Assembly: GCA_025354845.1 (NCBI GenBank)
Contig: JANXMD010000072.1
Location: 1 to 9,211 of the forward strand
Direction of reading: 5' to 3'
DNA: 9,211 bases
Origin: Verrucomicrobiota bacterium
GTDB taxonomy: Bacteria; Verrucomicrobiota; Verrucomicrobiia; Limisphaerales; UBA9464
Below are positions 1-6,356 of this stretch, piece after piece. The position numbers and the translations under genes are program-made. The notes below the pieces were generated by a model, which had not been told where the DNA came from, searched no databases, and worked only from the letters and a program-made list of their open reading frames with translations. Positions within the stretch are counted from its first letter, which is position 1; the number at the start of each line of letters is the position of its first letter.

Positions 1-509
1 TTGAGAGTGGGCAGCAGAATGATAAGGGAAAACTAGTGTTTGTTCAAAGGAATTCGCATAATACTCAACCTATTGGAACTGGATTGCTTACTTTGACGAA
101 GAGTAAGGCCAAGTCAGTTTATTTCCCACTTGGAGACTGGCAGTAATGGAAGACATCGCTTGTGATGGATCACGCAAAGTAGTATTAAAAGCAAAGCGAA
201 CGCAGAAATGCCAAAAGTGGAGCATAATCAGCAGCAAAGGACAAAAGCCTTAGCGACTTATTCGGGCTCAGCAATGATAACTTGAATGATTTCGAGGTCA
301 GACTTTAGCTTTTCGGGTATGAAGAGAAACAAGGGGGTAAGAGCAAACCAGTAGAAAAGGAAAATACTCAAACAACCACAAAAGTAGAAACAAGGACATA
401 GTCAAGGTCTGAATCTAATAAGTTGCGAGGTCGTATTTAGGCGGAGTTCAAAGATGTTGAAGAGGGCCTTAATGAAGAGATGGATCTTTTGGACATGATG
501 GATAACTGA
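1..509 (+). CDS. 3' part of a eukaryotic gene read with the ciliate-type code (TAA/TAG = Gln); function unknown
   Basis: Reading from base 3, one frame runs 168 codons to TGA at 507-509 and is broken only by TAA or TAG. These lie at 144, 180, 186, 225, 306, 399 and 438, and no TGA occurs before the end. Read as glutamine, they give a normal hydrophilic protein. It has a more structured first third (IGTGLLTLT, VYFPLGDWQQW), a Lys/Ser/Thr/Gln-rich middle and an acidic tail ending EEGLNEEMDLLDMMDN. Roughly half of its glutamines use TAR and the rest CAA/CAG. Under the standard code this stretch has no ORF of useful length. The 5' end lies off the left edge. I do not recognise the family. GC is about 40%, far below the bacterial part. 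The reading frame and codons are seen directly; ciliate origin is inferred from the code, and hexamitid diplomonads, oxymonads or dasycladalean algae share it. Confidence 0.8.
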
Positions 510-564
510 CTTTTATTTTGATTCAAGTTTGTGTGGGAGGAATGATGTGATTAGCTTGGAAAAA
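510..564. other. 55-base spacer between two convergent recoded genes
   Basis: The two TGA stops face each other across 55 AT-rich bases. A TTTATT at 512-517 reads AATAAA on the minus strand, about 50 bases past the minus-strand gene's stop. That would suit a polyadenylation signal, but one hexamer in AT-rich DNA is weak evidence. Such short spacers are common in compact protist macronuclear genomes. Extra TGA codons follow quickly in the plus frame, for example at 519, as expected once coding has ended. Confidence 0.5.
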
Positions 565-1392
565 TCATTGGAATTTCTTTTTTCTCATCATCAAGGAAAT
601 CTCTTTGAGTTTCTATGTCATTATTTTATCGTAGTTGCGGTTCGGAGAGGCATTAATAGTGCCTTAGTAATCCTTGTCGTCCTGTTCGCCGAAGTGGTTA
701 ATGATAGCCTTCATTGAAACGACATCTTGACCTTTCTTGATGGGTTGCTTCTCCTTAGATGTGCTTCTTTCTAACGTATACTTTCTTTCTAAGAGTTGAT
801 TCCTCTCTTAGATGGCCCCCTTCATGGATGTCAAGTTGTTGTCCCGCAGCATTTTCATCATTTCTGACTTATCAACGTTCATCTTTTTCTTGCGTTATTG
901 CAGATAGTGTCGTGTATGGCGTGCTTGGTTGATTCTTTCCTATTTGCTTACTGTTTTTATTATTGACTCTTTCAAGAGTTATTACTAATGCTTCTTGCGT
1001 CGCTACACAAAGCTTTCAGTTGGGATTCGCTCATTCTTCCTCTTTTCGTTCACTGGTCTTCGCTTCTTCTTGAGACTCTTGCTTCCTTCATTTGCATATT
1101 CAGGGTTGCTGAAGGTCGTCTCATCTAGCCGCACGCGCAGCGAGTGGAACTTCTTCTCCTTTTCAGACATCTTTTCCTTCAAAGTCTTGGAGATTCCATC
1201 TAATCTAGTACTCTTCCTGGTGCACGACTCTGATAGTTTCTGATTCCACTGTTTCACATATACCTTCGACTGTTCGAGTTCTCTCTAGCTCCTTTCCTTA
1301 TTCTTGTTGACTATGTACTCCCACTTGCTAATCTCTTCTTCGGCTCGCTTGCTCCTTTGCATCAAGACACGCATCGCGTTCACAACGAGCCC
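565..1392 (-). CDS. 3' part of a eukaryotic coiled-coil protein gene read with the ciliate-type code (TAA/TAG = Gln)
   Basis: On the minus strand one frame runs from about 1392 down to TGA at 565-567, some 275 codons. It is interrupted only by TAA/TAG, with plus-strand positions 1285, 1003, 985, 982, 979, 940, 895, 808, 664 and 613, and contains no internal TGA. About as many glutamines use TAR as CAR. The product is very rich in Lys, Arg, Glu and Gln. Helical coiled-coil stretches such as RAEEEISKWEYIVNKNKERS and LERKYTLERS, and a basic end RKKKFQ, suggest a structural or cytoskeletal protein; I do not recognise a specific family. The 84-codon stretch 1006-1257 is open even under the standard code, but is only the middle of this frame. 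The N-terminus is missing because the frame meets a stop at 1393-1395, where the DNA turns GC-rich. The last few codons near 1375-1392 may already be bacterial. Confidence 0.78.
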
Positions 1393-1395
1393 TCA
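1372..1395. other. Junction between eukaryotic and bacterial DNA
   Basis: Left of this zone the minus-strand TAR-as-Gln frame is intact and GC is about 42%. Right of it that frame hits TGA (1393-1395) and GC rises to nearly 60% or more, with no further recoded frame. GC per 60 bases climbs from about 42% (1261-1320) through about 52% (1321-1380) to about 58% (1381-1440). The exact point cannot be fixed from sequence alone. No telomere repeat, tRNA, insertion-sequence end or target duplication is visible. A chimeric assembly join is the simplest reading. Confidence 0.65.
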
Positions 1396-1832
1396 TCAAT
1401 CGGTGAGGTGGCTCCTGCCTGAGAATTCACGGGGATTCCGGCTCGTCCTTGTTCACGCGGAATCTGGCGAGGGAACCGGTGTGCTTCCAGCCGAATCCCC
1501 ACCGAATCATGCCGCGATTCCTTCCCGTCAGGGATCCACAGCCTGAAGCGACCCACGGCCGTTGAGCCTCGTTCCCTCAACATCGGCAGCCGACCGGGGA
1601 ACAGGGAGGTGCGGCAGCGAATCACGCAGGCGAGCTGGAAAAGCCCCATTTTCGGCCGGCGGCGGGAAACTTTCACGTTCGCGGGCATTCAATCCCCTTG
1701 ACCCACCCTAAATGGAGACAGAGGGTGCGAATGGGCCATCACCCACCCGACGACGTGTCGATTTTCGACCTTCCCGCCGATGGGTGTTGGTGCCCCAAGG
1801 AATCGAACTTCACCTCAAACAAACAATAACCA
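1393..1832. other. Gene-poor bacterial stretch, no convincing gene
   Basis: About 440 bases of bacterial-style DNA lie between the junction and the first confident bacterial gene. A minus-strand frame of 102 codons is open over 1380-1688, starting MPANVKVSRRR. It is Arg/Pro-rich, has no recognisable domain, and its stop falls at the junction. It could be a spurious frame, a repeat-associated sequence or a fragment. Other overlapping frames (1712-1894 plus, 1739-1954 minus) look like shadows. I see no RNA gene or strong terminator. Just before the next gene the sequence turns A-rich (about 1815-1832), as many bacterial 5' leaders do, but I cannot assign promoter boxes. Confidence 0.45.
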
Positions 1833-2204
1833 ATGCCCGAGAACTCCAAAAACCCCACTCCGCCCCCCACTCCTCTTACGATCACCTGCCATAAAGGTGG
1901 AAAAGCCGGGAGGGGCGACCGTTTTGAACCGAAAATCATCTCCGTGACGCCCAATCAGGAGGTCCAATTCGTCTGCGCTCCCGACAGCAAGGGGAAGGTC
2001 GCGAAGATTTACTTCATCAGCAATCGATCGCTCGATGTATCCCTTTTCGGAGTCGACCATTTTCTTCTCACCAAGGGCAGTCCTCAGACGCTCACCGTCA
2101 GGAAAGATCCGAGTGTTGGTTCGAACCCATACACGCTCAGCTTTAAAAAACCCACTCTGCGGGACACCGGCGGCACGGCGAGCGTGAAGGTCAGCTCGAA
2201 CTAA
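1833..2204 (+). CDS. Small beta-rich protein of unknown function
   Basis: This ATG-started frame encodes 123 residues. It opens with a Pro/Thr/Asn-rich segment (residues 2-14) and continues as alternating hydrophobic and polar strands, for example KIISVTPNQEVQFVCAPD around residues 34-51 and VAKIYFISN just after. It ends GGTASVKVSSN. That pattern, and the SVTPNQEVQF turn, suggest a compact beta-sandwich loosely like a cupredoxin or Ig fold, but I see no clear copper-ligand set. Two cysteines (C19 and C48) could pair. There is no signal peptide or membrane segment, so as read it is cytoplasmic. No good Shine-Dalgarno sequence precedes the start. It stands alone, with gene-poor DNA on both sides. 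A minus-strand frame over the same bases (1815-2228) is less protein-like. Confident it is coding, unsure of the role. Confidence 0.65.
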   Translation: MPENSKNPTPPPTPLTITCHKGGKAGRGDRFEPKIISVTPNQEVQFVCAPDSKGKVAKIYFISNRSLDVSLFGVDHFLLTKGSPQTLTVRKDPSVGSNPYTLSFKKPTLRDTGGTASVKVSSN

Positions 2205-2928
2205 TCCCGGAAACCGCAGCAGCCTCAAACCAAGGTCGTGACGACGGTCAAAACGCTGCGCGCCCTGGTCGTCATGACCCCTGTCCTTCGAGGGTGACCG
2301 CGGCGGCGCGAGCCTTTGCCCGCCACTTGGGTTCCAAATGGGGATTCCTGGCCAATGCGTTGGTCAGGAACTCCCAGGCGCGATGCGCGTTCGTTCGGCG
2401 TGCGATTGGATCCAAACCAGGGATCCGCGGGTCGCCCAGGCGTCCGCTCAATCGGGACGTAAACTGAGGGCAAGCTCCAAGGCCGAGCGAACAGATCGGA
2501 TGTAACCAGAACCGCGGCGAGGTAATGCGGAAGTGACGTGTCACCGATCGAATCCGGGGCAACCACGCGGCGCTCAAGCAGCCCAATGCACCTGGGGAGC
2601 GACGGCTCGCCCCAGCTTTGGGGCGTGACCGAAGGAACAAAATCGTCAGGCTTCCTCCGGCATGAGAATAATCCGCACCTTCGTGGACCCGCTCTGTTTT
2701 GGACCGAAGAAGTCGCGATGGGTTTGCGGACCGGTGCGGCCGGAATTTCCTACGACGCCAAGTCCGCCCGCCATGCACGGCCTGCCCTCGTGTCGCATCC
2801 TGGCACGCTACTGCGCATGACCGCAGACGGCAAACGTACGGACATCCTCTAAAGCTGAGCCTGCCCGCTTCCGACGGCACAACCATGACCCAGTCGCTCC
2901 ACGGGACGATTCACCAGCTTGCCGAATA
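2205..2928. other. Gene-poor stretch with decayed or coding-like fragments
   Basis: About 720 bases separate two good genes. Several overlapping frames are open but none reads as an intact protein. On the minus strand, 2272-2886 ends with a helix-like, plausible C-terminus (AWEFLTNALARNPHLEPKW), but its upstream part looks random. On the plus strand, 2538-2852 ends HPGTLLRMTADGKRTDIL, which resembles one blade strand of an SMP-30 or other beta-propeller enzyme; the rest is not convincing. These may be relics of broken genes or chance. A 20-base motif at 2551-2570 recurs at 5245-5264. I see no tRNA, terminator or mobile-element ends. The peptidase start at 2929 has no obvious ribosome-binding site. 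Confidence 0.4.
2551..2570. repeat. Copy 1 of a 20-base motif shared by two spacers
   Basis: AATCCGGGGCAACCACGCGG here matches 19 of 20 bases with 5245-5264. Read on the minus strand, both copies encode RVVAPD. Here the minus frame continues past it, whereas at the second copy it stops immediately after the aspartate. Two copies in two gene-poor spacers suggest a dispersed element or relics of related genes. Confidence 0.5.
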
Positions 2929-5202
2929 ATGAACACTTCAGACGCGCGTCCCCTAGTTCGCCTGATTACCAGTTGGGTCAGCATCCTGACGTTGCTCAGC
3001 CCGACGCTGCACGCGGCGGAGGACACCAACTCTCCGGTGCTCACGGTCAAACGCATTTTCACCCCCGGGGAGTTTGACGTGGAAGGATTCTCCGGTCGTT
3101 GGCTGGACGACAGCTCGGGATACACCACCTTCGAAACCAACAAGGCACCCGGCGGCGGTCGTGATCTGGTTCGCCATGATCCGAAGACCGGCACCCAGGA
3201 CGTCCTGGTGCAAGCGTCGGAGCTCGTTCCGCCACGTGAGTCCTCGCCGCTCGGCGTCGACGGCCACACTTGGTCGAAAGACCGATCGAAGCTGCTGATC
3301 TTCACCAACACCAAGAAGGTTTGGCGTACGAACAGCCGGGGCGACTACTGGGTGCTCGATCGGACCAGCCATGAACTGCGCAAGCTCGGTGGCGAAGCGC
3401 CCGCCTCGACCCTGATGTTCGCGAAGTTCTCCCCGGACGGCCGGCGCGTAGCCTATGTGCGCGAACGGAATCTCTACGTCGAGGACCTCCAGAGCCGACA
3501 CATCATCGCGCTGACCACCAACACCTCGCCGGAGATCATCAACGGCACGTTCGACTGGGTGTATGAAGAGGAGTTCTTCCTGCGCGACGGTTTTCGCTGG
3601 AGCCCCGATGGACGATCCATCGCCTATTGGCAGCTCAATACGGAGGGTGTGCCTGAAGTCGCGCTCGTGAACAACACCGACGGACTCTATCCGAAGACGC
3701 AGCTCATCAAGTATCCCAAGACCGGCGAAATGAACTCCGCCTGCCGCGTCGGGGTCGTCGATGCCACCGGCGGACCCACGCGCTGGTTGGAGGTGCCCGG
3801 AGATCCGCGCAACCACTACATTTTCGACCTCGAGTGGCCAGAAGGCTCGGCAGAGATCTTCCTACAACAGCTGAACCGATTGCAGAACACGAATCACGTC
3901 CTGCTCGCCGATCCCGTCACGGGAAAAGTGAAAACCCTCTTCACAGACATCGACGCCGCATGGGTAGAGCCCCATCAAAACCTCACCTGGCTCAAAGACG
4001 GCAAACGGTTCGTCTTTCCGAGCGAACGCGATGGTTGGGATCACCTCTACCTGGCCAACACCGGCAGCGACAAACTGAAGCGGCTCACGCCGGGCAAGCA
4101 CGACGCGATTGCACTCGTCCACGTAGATGAGAAATCCGAACGAATCTACTACCTGGCGTCCCCGAAAAATCCGACGCAACGTTACCTCTACCGGTCGGAT
4201 TTCAACGGGAGCGGGACGGAACGCGTCACGCCAACGACCCAACCGGGCACCCATTCCTACCAGGTTTCCCACGACGGCCGATGGGCGTTTCACACGTGGT
4301 CGTCCAGTGGCCAGCCGCCGACAACCGAGCTCATTTCCCTGCCCGACCACAAGCAGGTGCGCGTTCTGGAGGAGAACAAAAAACTCAAGGAGCGCGTCGC
4401 TCTGTTAAAGCTGCCGGAGACCGAGTTCTTCAAGGTCCCGGTTGCCAAAGGCGTCGAGTTGGATGCCTGGTGCCTCAAGCCGGCCGACTTCGACGCGACG
4501 AAGAAGTATCCGCTTCTCATCCACGTCTATGGCGAGCCCGCCGGTTCCACAGTGAAGGATGCATGGGGCGGCACCTCGCAGCTGTGGCATCACATGCTGG
4601 CGCAGCAGGGCTATCTGGTGATGAGCTTCGACAACCGCGGCACCGCCACCCCCCGCGGGCGCGACTGGCGCAAGTCCATCTACCGCCAGATCGGCATCCT
4701 CGCCTCGCAGGACCAGGCGGCGGCCCTGAAACACGTTCTCGCCACCCGCTCCTACGTGGACCCCGCCCGCGTCGGAATCTGGGGCTGGAGCGGCGGCGGA
4801 TCGATGACCTTAAACGCCCTGCTCCGTTATCCCGATCTCTACAGCACCGGCATCTCCATCGCCTCCGTTCCCAACATGCGCTACTACGATACGATCTATC
4901 AGGAGCGCTACATGGGCCTGCCAAACGATAACGCCGAAGGCTATCGAAACGGGTCCCCGCTAACCTTCGCCAGCCAGCTCAAGGGCAACCTCCTTCTGGT
5001 CCACGGCACCGGCGATGACAATTGCCACTATCAGGGCGCCGAGGCGCTGGTGAACGAGTTCATCCGCAACGGCCGACAGTTCCAGCTGATGACGTATCCC
5101 AACCGATCGCACAGCATCAACGAAGGATCAGGCACCACCCTGCACCTCCGGGAACTGATGACCTCCTACCTGCACGAGAAACTTCCTGCGGGGCCCCGCT
5201 GA
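2929..5202 (+). CDS. Exported dipeptidyl-peptidase-IV-like S9 family serine peptidase
   Basis: A 757-residue protein with the full DPP-IV layout. A signal peptide spans about residues 1-29 (hydrophobic VSILTLLS, likely cut after LHA), so it acts outside the cytoplasm. A beta-propeller domain (DPPIV_N type) covers roughly 45-420, with repeats such as FSPDGRRVAY and WSPDGRSIAYW. The alpha/beta hydrolase domain (peptidase S9) follows from about 480 to 755. The DWVYEEE motif at 209-215 carries the glutamate pair that anchors the substrate amino terminus, which points to dipeptide release. The catalytic triad is S621 (GWSGGG), D696 (GTGDDN) and H728 (RSHSI). N698 corresponds to the substrate-binding Asn of human DPP4, and YYDTIYQERYMGLP at about 649-662 is also conserved. 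The nucleophile elbow is GWSGGG rather than the GWSYGG of animal DPP4, a form I associate with some bacterial S9 enzymes. Length matches the family (about 700-770). Likely role: peptide scavenging. It appears to be a single-gene unit. Confidence 0.93.
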   Translation: MNTSDARPLVRLITSWVSILTLLSPTLHAAEDTNSPVLTVKRIFTPGEFDVEGFSGRWLDDSSGYTTFETNKAPGGGRDLVRHDPKTGTQDVLVQASELVPPRESSPLGVDGHTWSKDRSKLLIFTNTKKVWRTNSRGDYWVLDRTSHELRKLGGEAPASTLMFAKFSPDGRRVAYVRERNLYVEDLQSRHIIALTTNTSPEIINGTFDWVYEEEFFLRDGFRWSPDGRSIAYWQLNTEGVPEVALVNNTDGLYPKTQLIKYPKTGEMNSACRVGVVDATGGPTRWLEVPGDPRNHYIFDLEWPEGSAEIFLQQLNRLQNTNHVLLADPVTGKVKTLFTDIDAAWVEPHQNLTWLKDGKRFVFPSERDGWDHLYLANTGSDKLKRLTPGKHDAIALVHVDEKSERIYYLASPKNPTQRYLYRSDFNGSGTERVTPTTQPGTHSYQVSHDGRWAFHTWSSSGQPPTTELISLPDHKQVRVLEENKKLKERVALLKLPETEFFKVPVAKGVELDAWCLKPADFDATKKYPLLIHVYGEPAGSTVKDAWGGTSQLWHHMLAQQGYLVMSFDNRGTATPRGRDWRKSIYRQIGILASQDQAAALKHVLATRSYVDPARVGIWGWSGGGSMTLNALLRYPDLYSTGISIASVPNMRYYDTIYQERYMGLPNDNAEGYRNGSPLTFASQLKGNLLLVHGTGDDNCHYQGAEALVNEFIRNGRQFQLMTYPNRSHSINEGSGTTLHLRELMTSYLHEKLPAGPR

Positions 5203-5242
5203 AGCAGCTCGCCTAAAACCAACTCTGCAAAAGCGAACTCGC

Positions 5243-5416
5243 TCAATCCGGGGCGACCACGCGGAGAAACGGATCCGGTGGCGTGCCGTTTTCGAGATCC
5301 ACGGCGGAGTTGGTCTCTGTCGGCAAATGCCACTGCCGAAACCGGAATGGACAACCCCCGGCAAAACGCCAACCGTTTCCCAGCCTCTCCCACCTTTTGA
5401 AACCCCCTAATCGCAC
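5243..5416 (-). pseudogene. Coding-like minus-strand remnant or small ORF, 57 codons
   Basis: A GTG-started minus-strand frame runs 57 codons from 5416 down to TGA at 5243-5245. It is too short for usual ORF cut-offs, yet reads like real protein: KRWERLGNGWRFAGG near the start and TETNSAVDLENGTPPDPFLR toward the end, closing VVAPD. A purine-rich AGGTGAGG lies about 9 bases upstream of the GTG and could serve as a ribosome-binding site. No family is recognised. Its last codons form the 20-base motif also found at 2551-2570. It may be the C-terminal relic of a lost gene, part of a dispersed repeat, or a chance frame. It cannot be coding together with an upstream-extended lactonase. Confidence 0.35.
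5245..5264. repeat. Copy 2 of a 20-base motif shared by two spacers
   Basis: AATCCGGGGCGACCACGCGG differs from the copy at 2551-2570 at one base. It lies at the 3' end of the minus-strand frame 5243-5416, where it encodes RVVAPD directly before the stop. Confidence 0.5.
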
Positions 5417-5438
5417 ATTCCATTCCTCACCTTACCCC

Positions 5439-5443
5439 GGAGG
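5439..5443 (+). promoter_or_regulatory. Ribosome-binding site supporting the lactonase GTG start
   Basis: GGAGG lies 13 bases before the GTG at 5457. The spacing is longer than ideal, but this is the best Shine-Dalgarno match near the first domain-like residues. It favours the GTG over the distant in-frame ATG at 5283. Confidence 0.45.
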
Positions 5444-5456
5444 TTCACGGAACTTC

Positions 5457-6356
5457 GTGGGAACATTCGCCGGACTCCTCGCCGGCTTGAGCGGGTATTG
5501 GGGAATCGCCGCGGACGCCGAATTGTGGCACGCTACTCCGTTGACCTCGGGCGGATTCACTGGAGGCATTGAGGGTCCGGCGTGCGACCGATCAGGGGCC
5601 CTTTATTGCGTCAGTTTGGAAACCGCCCAGACCATCGCGCGCGTCACGCCGGACGGCCACGCGGAGATCTTCCTCACGCTCGCGCCCGCCAGCGCGGGCA
5701 ATGGCATCCGGTTCACCCCGTCGGGTGTGATGTTCATCGCTGACTATACCGGCCACAATGTCCTCCGCGTGGCGCCTGGTTCGAGAACGGCGACCGTTTG
5801 GGTCCACGAACCGCGGATGAATCAACCCAACGACCTGGCCATCGCCACCGACGGCACGCTCTACGCCAGCGATCCCGACTGGAAGCGGGGAACGGGTCAG
5901 GTCTGGCGAATCACTCAGGACGCGAAGACGCATCTCGAAGCGAAAGATTTGGGCACCACCAACGGCATCGAGGTGAGCCCCGATGGGCGCCACGTTTACG
6001 TGAACGAAAGCGTACAGCGGAATCTTTGGGTCTTTGATCGGACGTCGGATGGTTCGCTGAAAAACCGCCGGCTGCTGCGGAAGTTCGAGGATCACGGCTT
6101 CGACGGCATGCGATGCGATGTCGATGGCAACCTCTACATCACCCGCCCGGGCAAGGGCACCGTGGTGGTGGTTTCGCCCGAGGGAAAGACGCTTCGCGAG
6201 ATTGACGTGCTCGGCAAGCATCCCAGCAACCTGTGCTTTGGTGGGCCCGACGGTCGCACGGTGTACGTCACCGAGGCGCACGAGAAACGCGTGGTCCAAT
6301 TCCGAACCGATCGTCCGGGCTTGGAATGGCTGCGTTGGCAATCGTCCGCGAAATGA
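5457..6356 (+). CDS. SMP-30/gluconolactonase-family lactonase, likely exported
   Basis: A six-bladed beta-propeller of the SMP-30/gluconolactonase/LRE family, 299 residues from the GTG, close to the usual size. Expected metal ligands are present and correctly spaced: E39 (IEGP), N125 (QPNDLAI), N169 (TNGIEVSPDG) and D216 (DGMRCDVDGNLY). They match E18, N103, N154 and D204 of human SMP-30. These enzymes open sugar lactones to aldonic acids using a divalent metal. The N-terminus is hydrophobic (FAGLLAGLSG, residues 4-13) and ends IAADA before E22, like a signal-peptidase site, but lacks the usual basic start, so export is likely rather than certain. The frame is open to an ATG at 5283; that extension is not domain-like. 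Its stop overlaps the next start by ATGA (6353-6356), so it is probably co-transcribed and translationally coupled with the kinase. In context it may produce galactonate or a related acid; the true lactone is inferred. Confidence 0.83.
   Translation: MGTFAGLLAGLSGYWGIAADAELWHATPLTSGGFTGGIEGPACDRSGALYCVSLETAQTIARVTPDGHAEIFLTLAPASAGNGIRFTPSGVMFIADYTGHNVLRVAPGSRTATVWVHEPRMNQPNDLAIATDGTLYASDPDWKRGTGQVWRITQDAKTHLEAKDLGTTNGIEVSPDGRHVYVNESVQRNLWVFDRTSDGSLKNRRLLRKFEDHGFDGMRCDVDGNLYITRPGKGTVVVVSPEGKTLREIDVLGKHPSNLCFGGPDGRTVYVTEAHEKRVVQFRTDRPGLEWLRWQSSAK

Larger units (their letters stand above)
5203..5456. other. Spacer between the peptidase and the sugar-acid operon
   Basis: This 254-base interval separates two plus-strand units. 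The plus frame of the downstream lactonase is open back to an ATG at 5283. The added sequence is Pro/Arg/Ser-rich and not domain-like, so I treat it as noncoding. The interval holds the minus-strand remnant 5243-5416 and the ribosome-binding site at 5439-5443. I see no clear rho-independent terminator after the peptidase stop. A GC-only palindrome (GCGGGGCCCC, 5188-5197, extended to 5199) lies within the last peptidase codons but has no loop and no U-tract. Confidence 0.5.

Noticed and set aside
529..1257. Short standard-code ORFs (529-717 plus, 995-1243 plus, 1003-1257 minus) as separate genes
   Set aside because: They sit within or opposite the longer recoded minus-strand frame 565-1392, which explains the region better.
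1..1392. Recoded bacteriophage origin for the left segment
   Set aside because: Known phage recoding usually reassigns only one stop (TAG or TGA). Here both TAA and TAG are read through, with TGA as the stop, and the proteins do not look phage-like.
2272..2886. 204-codon minus-strand ORF as an intact gene
   Set aside because: The composition is Arg/Ser/Pro-rich and random-looking apart from the last 40 or so residues; no domain and no ribosome-binding site.
2953..3816. 287-codon minus-strand ORF inside the peptidase gene
   Set aside because: It is a high-GC shadow of the peptidase frame, which has complete catalytic motifs.
5188..5199. GC palindrome at the peptidase 3' end as a terminator
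   Set aside because: It has no loop, no U-tract and lies within coding sequence.
5592..6341. 249-codon minus-strand ORF
   Set aside because: Shadow of the lactonase gene, whose metal-binding residues are all in place on the plus strand.
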